From Theocolax elegans (lineage: Eukaryota > Arthropoda > Insecta > Hymenoptera > Cerocephalidae): 64,000 nucleotides of DNA. The DNA is taken from the NCBI GenBank assembly GCA_026168455.1, contig CM047429.1, positions 51,281,027-51,345,026 on the forward strand, in the 5' to 3' direction. The notes below the pieces were generated by a model. That model had not been told where the DNA came from. It did no database searches and worked only from the letters and a program-made list of their open reading frames with translations. Shown here one piece after another: positions 52,095 to 62,700 of this stretch (position 1 is its first letter; every line of letters begins with the position of its first letter). Made by a program: the position numbers and the translations under genes.

Positions 52095-53123
52095 TTAACT
52101 CGTCTTCGCGTTATCTACTAAAATTTTATTTTTTACTACATTTTTATTTCTATTTCGCATGATATCCGCTGATTTGCGTGAGTCGTTATTAATGGAATTA
52201 TCTCCGTTCGTTAAAATATTATCTGATGCTCTCACATCATGGTCATAAGCTGTACTGTCGTTGGCCTTCCTTTGCGTGTTAACTGCTGATTGATCGTCAA
52301 CACTATTCTCTTTATCCGCTTCTGCGTGAATTTGCGCTGTGGTAATTACAATATTTGCGCTATTGCCAATGACAGTATCGCTTTGATTATCAAAATTTCT
52401 GACGGTATTATCATCGTCGTCATCAATATGTTTATTCTGATTGCTAACATCATTTTTACCATTGTCAATGTCATTTTGATTATTTTTCACATTGTCTGTC
52501 ACCTCAGCGCGAATGAAATATGCTGGCTTTAAGTGCTCGGCATCTACTACTACGTTTTGACCATTTCTTTCGATCGTAAAAGTACGTCCGTTTTCGGATC
52601 GATCAATTACCCGATGTGGTCCCGTGTACGGTCTTTCTAACGCTGGCTTAATACGTTTAGTTAATTGTAAAACGTGTGTGCAGGATTTCAAGTCTTTATA
52701 TACGAATGGGCGCGATTTATTTTTGTGTTTTACCGGTACGGCCCTAACTCTTCGCATGTAGTCGCAGAATTCGTTCAAAAACGCGCTATTCTCGGCTTTG
52801 AATACGTCGAAGACGCATAATTCTCCCGGAATGCGCAGAGACTTTCCGAATACGAAATCTGCTGGACACGCGTCCGTTTCTAATCTAACGCGCGTTCTGA
52901 GGCCTAGTAATACCGTCGGAAGTACTCTTGCCCAATCTGCATTATCTGCGTGGCACATTATCGCCGCTTTGAGGTCGCGGTGCCATCTTTCTACCATACC
53001 GTTAGACGCTGGGTGATACGGTGTAGTGCGAATTCTTTTTATGCCCGTTAATTGCAATAATTCGTTAAATAACCTAGACTTGAATTGCTTGCCCTGGTCA
53101 GAAGTTATTCGCTGGTGCGCCAT
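52095..53123 (-). CDS. pol: Gypsy integrase, C-terminal part
   Basis: Carries the second catalytic Asp (TSDQGKQFKS) and the Glu (NGMVERWHR), a GPH-type C-terminal module (YTGPHRVIDRS), and then a ~150-aa Asn/Asp-rich tail (including DDDDDN) unlike typical Gypsy integrases. It is out of frame by one base with the upstream part; the frames overlap at 53098-53123. Confidence 0.9.
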   Translation of the reverse strand: MAHQRITSDQGKQFKSRLFNELLQLTGIKRIRTTPYHPASNGMVERWHRDLKAAIMCHADNADWARVLPTVLLGLRTRVRLETDACPADFVFGKSLRIPGELCVFDVFKAENSAFLNEFCDYMRRVRAVPVKHKNKSRPFVYKDLKSCTHVLQLTKRIKPALERPYTGPHRVIDRSENGRTFTIERNGQNVVVDAEHLKPAYFIRAEVTDNVKNNQNDIDNGKNDVSNQNKHIDDDDDNTVRNFDNQSDTVIGNSANIVITTAQIHAEADKENSVDDQSAVNTQRKANDSTAYDHDVRASDNILTNGDNSINNDSRKSADIMRNRNKNVVKNKILVDNAKTS

Positions 53124-54084
53124 ACCGCGCTATCCAATTATCGTAAAACGCTCGGGCCACTGTTGCTGCCGAGGTCTCGTATAAGGGAATCGCCTCAGGC
53201 CATCTCGAGAATCTGTCGATCATGGTGAGGATATATTTATACCCATTGCAGGCGCGTAAAGGTCCTACTAGATCTATATGTACGTGCATAAATCTTTCGT
53301 CTGGTGTGATAAACCGCTCTGGCATAAACTTATTATGCCTCGAGATTTTCGAGCGTTGACACGAAATACAGTTCCTACACCAGCGTTTAATATCTTTACT
53401 AATCGCCGGCCAAACATAGTGCTGCCTAACCATCCTATCGGTTGCTATGGCGCTCGGATGTGCCGGATCGTTAAATAATTTAATAATTTCTTCGCGTAAG
53501 GATTTCGGAACGTAAGGACGCAACGAATCACCTGACGTATCGCAGTAGAAGTCTAAATGATTACTCCCCCACGTTAGTTTCTTTAATTTCAACGAGAGTG
53601 TTGGATTATTAAGAATCTCCTTTAACTCATCGTCTTTTATTTGCTCTTCACGCAATTTTTCGAGGCTAAACACGGTCGGAAACATAAACGCGTCTACGTG
53701 AGTTTCTTTATCGGCAACGTTTTTGTCGACGGACGAATTAGCATCATTCTTTGTGATTTGAGTGTGATCAGTACTCGCGTCAACGCGTGATAAACTATCC
53801 GCCACCGAATTATCGTCGCCTTTAATATACTCAATTCGCGTGTCAAACTGGCTGATATATGCCAACTGACGCTCCCGTCGGACCGGAGCTTTATCTGTGT
53901 TTTGTTTTAACGCGTAAATTAACGGTTTATGGTCCGTCAAAATGACAAAACTCGTGCCCTCAACGAAATAGTAAAAATACCTAATAGCTTCATAAATCGC
54001 TGTTAATTCGCGATCGTAAGTTGAGTACTTAGCTTGCGCGTTATTAAATTTTCTTGAGAAAAAGGCTAAGGGTCGCCAATTCCC
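53098..54084 (-). CDS. pol: Gypsy RNase H end and integrase N-terminal part
   Basis: Starts after a TAA near 54090 that interrupts RNase H. It continues with ILTDHKPLIYALKQ and the chromatin-distal NSVADSLSRV. The integrase zinc domain (HPSAIATDRMVRQHY...CRNCISCQRSK) follows, then the first catalytic Asp in HVHIDLVGPL. It ends where the frame changes at GAPANN. Confidence 0.88.
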   Translation of the reverse strand, partial: GNWRPLAFFSRKFNNAQAKYSTYDRELTAIYEAIRYFYYFVEGTSFVILTDHKPLIYALKQNTDKAPVRRERQLAYISQFDTRIEYIKGDDNSVADSLSRVDASTDHTQITKNDANSSVDKNVADKETHVDAFMFPTVFSLEKLREEQIKDDELKEILNNPTLSLKLKKLTWGSNHLDFYCDTSGDSLRPYVPKSLREEIIKLFNDPAHPSAIATDRMVRQHYVWPAISKDIKRWCRNCISCQRSKISRHNKFMPERFITPDERFMHVHIDLVGPLRACNGYKYILTMIDRFSRWPEAIPLYETSAATVARAFYDNWIARYGAPANNF

Positions 54085-54093
54085 GTCTATTTT

Positions 54094-55060
54094 TTACTCT
54101 AGCACGGCTCCCATTGCTACATCTGACGCGTCGGACACTATGCGCGTTTCCGCGTTCTCCTTCGGAAAAGACAAATACGAGACATCAATCAAACTCTTTT
54201 TTATTCTATCGAAGGCTTTAACATCTTCTTCGTCCCATTCAATTACTCGTTTGTCTTTCTTTTTAGAACCTTTTAAGTGTCGATGTAACGGACGCTGTTG
54301 TTCCGCGGCACGTGGTAGACTTTTCTTATAAAAGTTCACCATACCTAAAAACCTTTGCAATTCATTGACTGTGCGCGGTCACGGAAACTCAGAGATACTT
54401 TTTATTTTCGCGTCGGTAGGCTTAAATCCGAATTTATTGACCTTATATCCCAGAAAATCGAGTTCTTTAACTCCGAACGAACACTTATCGAGATTTAATT
54501 TTAAATTCGCGTCTCTCAACCTTTCCATTACTACTTTTAGATGGTATTTGTGTTCTTTCTCGTTCCGCGAAGCTATTAAGATGTCGTCTAAATAGACGAA
54601 AAGAAATTCCAAGTCACCCAACAATTTATTAATGTATCGCTGGAATGTTTGACCCGCATTCCTGAAGCCGAAGCCCATAGCTAAATACTCGTAGAGCCCG
54701 AAGGGTGTTACAATTGCGGTTTTTTTCACATCCTCCGGCGCAATCGGTATTTGATGGAACGCCTTGTATAGGTCTAGCGATGTAAAAATAGTTTTGTTAT
54801 TTAAAAAATTTGGGAAGTCATGTAACTGCGGTACGGGGTAACGATCCGGAATGGTTATTGCGTTGAGTTTACGATAATCTCCGCATAATCGCCAATCTCC
54901 GTTTTTCTTTTTTACCATGTGTATTGGTGACGCCCACGGGCTATCAGACGGTCTACAAACACCTGCTTTACACAGTTTCTCTATTTCTGCTTTAGCAGCT
55001 CTTGTTTTTTCTACGTTAAGCCGTCTAGCCTTGTGATAAACAGGTGGGCCCTGAGTCGCG
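54094..55060 (-). CDS. pol: Gypsy reverse transcriptase and RNase H start (two nonsense codons)
   Basis: From ~55060 the frame reads [20 protein letters not shown] and [20 protein letters not shown], with the catalytic YLDDILIAS and [11 protein letters not shown]. It is stopped by TGA at ~54378 where the family has an Arg in FPxPxxVxxLQRFLG, and again by TAA at ~54090 in RNase H. Both stops are explained by C-to-T changes (CGA to TGA, CAA to TAA). Confidence 0.9.
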
Positions 55061-55070
55061 ATGTGATGCT

Positions 55071-55574
55071 CTATTCCGCATTTGCGAGTTTTACAGGTTT
55101 ATCTAAGCCGATAATTTCCGGAAATTTATTTAATATTTCCGCGTATTTGTGATCGGGGCTCACTATTGAGATTGCGTACACGTTCGCGCTTCGCGTATTA
55201 CCGCATACGTATTCCCCCGTGTCACCTTTGACCAGCCTGCCTAACTTTAAGTTGGGAATCAGGTAGTGGTGTACGATCGCGTCACCCCCGAGTATAGGGT
55301 AAGGCACGTCGACTATTACAAATTGCCAATCGATTGCCTTTCTAAAACCGAAGTCTACAGTGCGCTTCGTAAAACCATAAGTCTTTATTCGCGTATTATT
55401 TGCCGCGTGCAACCGAAGTGCTAGTGGCTTTCTCTTACATCCCGCTGGTCTTGGTACGACCGAAATTTCAGCACCCGTATCTATTAAATATACATCGCGC
55501 GTATTTTTATCAGTAACATGGAGACGAATTGACGAGCTTCCCGGCGTTTTTTGCCTCCGCAACGCCGGGAGCAA
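55071..55574 (-). CDS. pol: Gypsy protease region
   Basis: Retropepsin with active site [13 protein letters not shown] and the flap/ILGGDA region. In the same frame as the nucleocapsid but separated from it by a single TAG (55575-55577). The RT frame follows after a one-base shift near 55070. Confidence 0.88.
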   Translation of the reverse strand: MLPALRRQKTPGSSSIRLHVTDKNTRDVYLIDTGAEISVVPRPAGCKRKPLALRLHAANNTRIKTYGFTKRTVDFGFRKAIDWQFVIVDVPYPILGGDAIVHHYLIPNLKLGRLVKGDTGEYVCGNTRSANVYAISIVSPDHKYAEILNKFPEIIGLDKPVKLANAE

Positions 55575-56788
55575 CTAGTTTTCCGAATTCGTAATCGCTG
55601 CGACGGTTTTTTCGCCCGTCTGTCCCGTATGCTTATTCTCTTTATTCACGTCCCGTTTATTGTACGTGCACCCGGTTGTGCAATACCGAGATTTCTCACC
55701 GTATTGATAGTGACCTTTGCATATCCAATTGCGCTTTGGCGATTTACTCCGATCCTTTCTCCCGTTGTTATCATTCGGCTGGCTACGCGATCTACCGCGT
55801 CCGCGCTGGAACTGACGTCCCTGATTTGGCGTTTTATTACCTTTCTCCCGATTTCTAACACTCTCGCGGTTGGCGTTGTTTTTACCTACATGCACGGCCG
55901 ATACCTCGGGTTCTGATACGGAGATATCAGATATAGCATTGATCGCATCCACGCGTTGACGGCCTTTTCTAAAATTTTTACTTCGTCGCCCTTAGACAAC
56001 TCGTCTTGAATATGCAACGCGATATTAGTTGGGATTCTATTTGCCCATAATTTGATAACTGATTTTCGCGGCATCAACTCGTTCGCGGCGTCAACTAGTT
56101 CATTGAAGTACGCGGAAGGTCTCCTATTTTTCAATTTAGCATCTGTCATAAACCTATTCAATTTCTGTTCCGGAGTTTCCGTGTATTTCCGTAAAAATGA
56201 TATTTTAGCTGCTTGATATTTATTGTCTGCCGGCAGAGCTTTCAGAATGTCGAGGTTTTCGCGAGATATTTCGTCGCCTAAATTCTTTAATAAATTAAAA
56301 TATTTAACTTTGTCAGAAATGATGTTATTGTCCTCGAACTGCGATTCTAGCATGGAAAACCATGCTACTGGCTCATGCCGCCAAAACGATTGAAATTTAA
56401 TATTCATTGACCTTGATTTGTGAGCATTAGATTGTGAATTATTATTAAATCTTGGGAAATTACTTTCTTGTGAACCGCGTGCAAATTCTATACTATTTAG
56501 TCCGAAAGTAAATAAACGTTCGTCGTTATGTCCTTGTGATTGTCTAGTGTTTACATTTGGTAGGCCTAATCCGTCTCGATTATCCGGTAAACTAATGTTT
56601 GGTACTTGACTAGCTATGTTATTGTTTGGCCTTGCGTGAAGTTGTTGTTCAACTAAGCGCGTTAATTGCTCGACTTTGTTTCGGAGTTCAGTGTTTTCAT
56701 TACGTAGGATTTCTAAATTTTGGTTATCGGGTTCTATTTCCATATCGGTGGAATTATTATTTGCGCCCGAATTTATCGCGTTTTCCAT
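55575..56788 (-). CDS. gag: Gypsy Gag and nucleocapsid
   Basis: A 300-codon ATG-started frame (56788-55886) with a coiled-coil-like N-terminus (NLEILRNENTELRNKVEQLT) and a capsid region (WFSMLESQFEDNNI, TEQ-type helix ...NRFMTDAKLKNRRPSAYFNE) is displaced by one base from the second frame (to 55575). The second frame carries an Arg/Gly/Gln-rich segment and a single diverged knuckle (ICKGHYQYGEKSRYCTTGC). Confidence 0.88.
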
Positions 56789-57740
56789 TTTCGCCGGTCT
56801 AAATTGCTTGCCGTTACGAAGATATGAATTACTTTCTTTCTCTAATAATGGCTGTGGCCACTCGTATGTTCCTACAAAACCTGACTCTTTTCTACGTCTT
56901 TCGTTGTGTACATGAGCTTACAGGATTGCCCTACGGGTATATTGCAGATACCATAATCTTCGCTGTAAATCTAATTATTGCTCATGTACCTTCGCGCTTG
57001 TTTCGCCCTGACTCTAGCTATTTACTTGTTTTCGCATTGCTGCGCAAGCTGCCTGCTAGTTACCACACTATAACAAGGTCGCGACCTTAGCTGAATGGCA
57101 CAAGCTACTGCCTACGCCGAACAACTCGCGCCGCAATGTCGAAAGTTCCTAACCCCGTACGAATGACCGCGGCGAGCATTTGTTGCTCGTTCTGCGTTTT
57201 TCTCGAATTTATTTTGCATCATTTTATGCATCAAACCAACTATTTTCATTCGTACGTTTGTGTGACACCGTCGTAAAGTTACTTAAATAAAATTATGAAA
57301 TCGCGTAATTTTTCTTGATGAAATTATCCGGTGTCCTTGAACTTCGACTGAATTTATTTATTATATTTCTTTACTAATTAATGACCATCGCCTCAATTTA
57401 TTAAATTCTCGCGAAGGCGATGGTTTTGACCTTGGTGCAGTTATATTGATGATAACGCACCGTGAGGTCTTGCCTTTATACCGGTCGATCAATTTTTCGT
57501 CATCGGCCGGTTCGCAATTTACGCTCGCATTATACCTCCATGACGCTGTCTGTGAAAGAAGCGGTGCTCGAAAGTCTGGCTGTACTCGTTCCTCAGCTTC
57601 TGCGACGTAGGCAGAATCTCGCCACTGTTGGACTCACTAAATGGCGGTCGGCACGCTGCGTACCGGTCGATCTCGTATCGGCCGCTGGCTCGTCCGCTCG
57701 GTGTGTCCACGCCGCTCGTGCTGATTAACAGTCGGGATCA
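56789..57740 (-). other. Gypsy 5' leader
   Basis: ~950 bp between the PBS and gag. Open frames on the opposite strand (56824-57090, 57462-57728) have no intron signals or recognisable motifs. Confidence 0.55.
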
Positions 57741-57743
57741 CCA
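57728..57743 (-). other. Gypsy primer-binding site
   Basis: Two bases inside the 5' LTR the coding strand reads TGGTGATCCCGACTG, complementary to a tRNA 3' end finishing ..CGGGATCACCA. The tRNA was not identified. Confidence 0.65.
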
Positions 57744-57745
57744 GT

Positions 57746-58030
57746 TGTGGAGAGGTGTGTATGTGTATTATACACCGTTTACGCGGCCCCACACGTCCGC
57801 GTTGCCAGGTCGAGAGGATGGAGTGCGAGATAATAATCTATAACAGATCTATAGTTAGTAATTGCTTTATTTGGCTCTCGTCCGCAATAGGCGGACTCAT
57901 GCGTCGAAGGTTCAGACGCGACTGACTCTCTATCGCGAGTGTTGCGATATTACTAGTTCACTCGCTTAACTACAGATGCGCCCTCAGGCGTTACATTGTG
58001 GTACTAAGTCGTTAGGGCCGCCTGCCCACA
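57746..58030 (-). repeat. 5' LTR of Gypsy element
   Basis: 285 bp, TGTGG...CCACA, ~1.4% different from the 3' LTR by eye. Confidence 0.92.
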
Positions 58031-58855
58031 AGTATCTTTATTTTTTACATCGTCTATAGCTCGGCGCGTCGCGTATTTTTGAACGTAATAATAATATTTC
58101 CATTAAAATGTGCAAGGTTTCGATCAATTCGAGTTTAGGACATGCTTAAACAGGCAGGTACAAGCGGGCTTCGGGATTTTCCAATTGGTGAACAATTATG
58201 TCTCTCGTTATATTTCGTATTCTTGCACGGATGATTTTATTACCGCTATAAACATCAGTGGCGCGTCACCCGGGAAATCCCAGCTCGAGTCTTGACCATA
58301 GTAGCATCATGAGTTTCCGAGGTATGAAAAGTCATCGATATACTTCGTATATTAGTACGTTATGGGTCCAAAAGGGCATTGCGCCCCACCCTCCTTTCTG
58401 GTGCAGTTAGGACGATTGATTGCGACTTGAACGTCATTCGGGAATTACGCTCGTGCGTTCAACGTGATCGGTTCGTGCGTCGTGGAAGTTTCGGGTGATA
58501 CCTACGGGAGTCAATGGACGTTTTTGGCCGGGCGTCTGAGTGTGTCGTACGGAGTGCATCGCGAGTGCTAACGATATCGTGTGGGCCGTTTGTTCTGGTC
58601 CTTGTGCCTGTGAGCAGGTGGTTCAGTATTTGTTTGGCAAAGCGCAAGTGGCTTCGAATTTTCACGGGTTCGGTGATTGTTGTAAAACTGCCAGCCCCGG
58701 GTTGAGTGATAGAGCATACTGGTGGCCTATGCTAGTCCAGGACGTAATCCATGGTTAATTGAAGGATCTCCTGGGCGACGGACCACCTTAACACAGCGAG
58801 GACCAGCGGCGCACGTATATCCGAGCTCGAAGCAACGGCAAGAGTATTCGCATAA

Positions 58856-58856
<1 letters not shown>
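58031..58856. other. No gene recognised
   Basis: The first ~90 bases may continue the transposase pseudogene. The rest is mixed-GC DNA with short frames and no motif. Confidence 0.4.

Positions 58857-58907
<51 letters not shown>
58857..58907. repeat. (TA)n microsatellite
   Basis: About 25 uninterrupted TA units. Confidence 0.97.
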
Positions 58908-58911
<4 letters not shown>

Positions 58912-59612
58912 TATTAAGTTTCCGCGATTAAGTAATATTTCTTAGCGACTTTCATTAATAATTTATATGTTTGTCTTACTTGTATTTTAATCTTTTTTTG
59001 ATAATTGTAATGTTAACAATACCAAGGCTTTTTCCCTACTTAATCTAGGGTTTTTAATGCCGGTATTTTCTTTTCTAATAAATATTCTCTTTTATTTGAT
59101 TTACTTTAATTGCTGAGTTTTATTTTGATTATAAGTTGCACGATACCTCATTATCCTCGAATCACCCTCCTTTCCTTGTATTTGATAAATTCGTTTAATA
59201 AGCAAACGAAACAGTATGTTCATATGTCAATATTAATTTTGGTACTTATATAATACCTTATCGCGACACATACTAGCTGCACATAATTCCTGTACAATAT
59301 ATTAGTGGAAAACTTGTGTTACGTGTGGATACACGTCACGAATCTATTGAGATAAATAAATAGTTAGTTCGCCGAAAATGCTGACCGTTCAGGTCATTAA
59401 ACGGTGCCACGCGACTTCGCAAGTCGAGCATCGGTGCAACCTGAAGCGCAAGGATCAGCTAAGCGCCCCTCCAATTACACTCGTATATAGGTCACCAAAC
59501 TTATATAAAAGAAGATCGTAATATACAAACAAAAAAAGACAGAAGTAACATTTACGAGTGGAAGTCGAAGAATTGAGGATGATATTAAATGTTACTTAGC
59601 CGAACCTAATAT
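58908..59612. other. No gene recognised
   Basis: AT-rich sequence leading to the assembly gap. No motif was seen. Confidence 0.4.
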
Positions 59613-59712
59613 NNNNNNNNNNNNNNNNNNNNNNNNNNNNNNNNNNNNNNNNNNNNNNNNNNNNNNNNNNNNNNNNNNNNNNNNNNNNNNNNNNNNNNNN
59701 NNNNNNNNNNNN
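59613..59712. other. Assembly gap (100 N)
   Basis: Exactly 100 N, the usual placeholder for a gap of unknown size. Linkage between the two sides rests on scaffolding only. Confidence 0.99.
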
Positions 59713-62700
59713 TTGAATATTGAATACTTATCTAAGAAAAGCAGAAACTCGATTTGCGGCATTAATATACATTAAAAATATAAATAAATGTATAAAAATA
59801 ACAAATTGAGAATCAAAATGACAAAAATTTAGTTTCATTTAAAATATGATCGATTTTCGTTGGACATTAATGATACATAATTAGTGTCATATTTGTATCG
59901 ATTATACTATTGACAATTATTAAAATTTGATATTATACGAATAATTATCTACAAAAACCGATAATATATTTTAATCCTTTATTTTGATAATATTTCATTT
60001 TAGTACATAACGTATTAGTACAAGTTGTAAGGGGTAAAATTTTTAATAAAAGTCGAGAAGTTAATAGATTAAAAAAATTAAGCTTTTAATATAATACCTT
60101 ACGTGTTGAAATAAACATTAAATTACAATAAATTGGCTTTACTATTATTTTTAAAACATATATTTTTTATGAAACTGTAACCAAATTAGAGCTATCAAAA
60201 TGTAAAATACAAATTAACGAATAAATAGAATTTTCTTAATTTGCATGTATAAATATTTATGTAACAATTTGTAAACGATATCAACCTATCGTCAAACTCG
60301 AAAACAGTGAAATGAATGTAGTATGATCAATTATCTACATCCTGTTGTAATGATTTTGAAATTCCGACTATTAGTATTGATTGGTCCGAATATAAATCAA
60401 GCTTTCCATAGCGCTCACCTTGAAATATTAATGCGCCCTATTCCCGTTGGCCCATAAATGAACGGGAAAACTGTTTGGTAAGCTGCCTTAACGAAAACCA
60501 AAAGCCTAATTCGCAGGGCTGCTCTAAATATGTAATTAGTACTTGGCACGGCATCGCGTTTGCCGAGCTCTGCGTGCCACCGCCTCTCCCTATACCTATA
60601 ATACATTTCTATTCCGCGTTTTCTCTCGGTCTCACTCTGACTCGTGTGGAAGAGGATGTGCAGTCAGCAGTTCCAGTTGGAAACTCTACCGTTCGGAATA
60701 AACATACGAGGGCCACAAGTTCCGAGGATCGCGCACCAACCTACCTCCTTCTCTTTTCCTTCCCTTATTAGCTGTCTGTTTCCTATACTCTCCTACTCCC
60801 TGCAACTCCTCATGTACACGTGCCTCCGTTTCCAGAGAGATAGAGAGAGAGAGAGAGAGGGAGAATTAGAGAAATAGAGAGTGAGAGTCGGATATGGGAG
60901 CACTTGCGCGATTCGATGCGATAATACCCTCGAATGAATCCGCTTACAACGGTGCCTACCAATTCCCGAATGTATGATGTATCGATTGTCTATGTCCGTT
61001 AATACAATATTATTCTACAAATTTAAAAACGAAAAAACTTTGTTTTTACATTATCGTTTTGATATCTTACATTACTGCTTGCCAGTTTATTATTACTTAT
61101 ACAATTAGGTACATGCAGCTATTACTTATTCTTCAAGAATATTTCTAACAGCATAATCAAACCTCGTTATTTTCCTAATATATAGTAGAAGAATAATCAA
61201 TTCCGAAAGCAGGTAAAGTTTTAAATGCATCGGCTTTCGTCAAAATTGAGAAACATAATTTAAAAATTTTTCACCCACCGAGCACTCGAGCCGTCTCGTT
61301 ATATATATAATATCCGTGTCTTCGATCTTAGATGTAGTAGGGCGAACGATTATCATACTCATTCATCAAGCGCCGCGGCACAAAATTGATCGCTCGCTCC
61401 TAACGTTAGCATGAGCGATTCCATTTTTTAATTAGCGCCCCGTATAAGCTCACAGACTCAGAAAAAAAGGAGAGGAAGAACGCATAACTTATTCGCTCTT
61501 GCATAATTCCGTCGTCGCGCCCCGCATATTGCTGCTATCCCTTTCTCTCAGCTCCTCCTTCTCTGCTACCTTCTTTTTTTTCCACCCTCCTCCCACTCTT
61601 CTCTCACTAGCTCTCCTTCTTACTCGACGACGACGACGACGACGACGTGTGCGTGCATAATTTTTCGTCTTTTTTTTATCGCTTCTGCGCACCGTAACTC
61701 GGCCGTGCGTTCTTTCGCTTCCTCCTTCTTCTCGCCCATTCTTTCGCGCTTTCTTTTTGATCTTCCCACGATCACTGCTTCTCGCTTTCTCTTACACCAG
61801 TGCACCTCTACTCTTATAATATCTCTTATATTACACTTGCTCTACCGTCTTATATGTATACATATATACATATATTCGATGCTATCTTTTATTTCTATAT
61901 TCTGATTTGATTTCATTCTATATTACGTATATTTCACTCATATCCTAAGGTTTCTTTTTTGTCTTTCTTTTGTCTAAGGGAGAGTTATGAAAAGTAGCTT
62001 AATACTGAGCTTCGCTAGGTATATTAATAATCGGAGAAATGTATTATTAGTTTCGTCTATATTAAATTTATCGTACATACATTGATATAAAAATACAATA
62101 TAAAAAAGTGAAAATTGAATAACTTAAGATTCTAGTATATAATATGTAAGTTAAATCTTTGTAACTTAATGATTTTGAAACAACGAGATTTGAAACGCGT
62201 AAAGTAAAGTGCATTTCACGACACGTATAATTAGACAAAGAGTTGAGCAATCACGAATCCACCAAGTACCAAGTCGAAATAAATAGTTAAAAGTGTGAGA
62301 AAAGCAAAGCCTCCGGTCTTAGAGTCAACAAGAGGTTCATCTGTCATTCCACGTTCTCGCAACTACTCCAGGTTCTTATCCATCCAACTAATCCCCTTGA
62401 CGCGCTCATCTCGGGCTTGCCACGAAGTTACCCCTCCATGCCCTTTCGCGCTACTCTCGAGCTCTCGGAGTAAACGCCCTCGCTTAGCCATAGGTTTTAA
62501 AGGAGCCGAGAGAAGGTCGAGTTGATTAATCTCTACAATATTTAAGAAGCGCGCGCGTGGAAAGCTTTACGCATCTGCTCGAGGCGAGGCGGGGCAATTG
62601 CAACCACTAGTCTTTCTACCATCCGCGCTCTCCTCTCTCCCTTTCTGAACTCTTCTGTATAAATCTCAGCTAATCTACCGTTTACATCGAGCCCCCTTTC

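Larger units (their letters stand above)
50808..58030 (-). mobile_element. Gypsy LTR retrotransposon without env (7.2 kb)
   Basis: 285-bp LTRs (50808-51092, 57746-58030) start TGTGG and end CCACA, with about four differences between them. A 4-bp target duplication AGTA lies at 50804-50807 and 58031-58034. PBS and polypurine tract are present; the order gag-PR-RT-RH-IN is on the minus strand. It is inserted into the 3' part of the transposase pseudogene. It is defective, with at least three one-base frame changes (gag, PR/RT boundary, IN) and two nonsense codons in RT/RNase H. Confidence 0.94.

Noticed and set aside
56824..57090. 88-codon plus-strand frame in the Gypsy leader, considered as a second antisense gene
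   Set aside because: No intron or polyA signal, no conserved-looking motif, and the position antisense to leader is not enough.
60835..61800. Possible promoter or gene in the GA-, CT- and CGA-rich tracts
   Set aside because: Open frames here are simple-sequence products (poly-Arg, poly-Glu) and no exon structure is visible.
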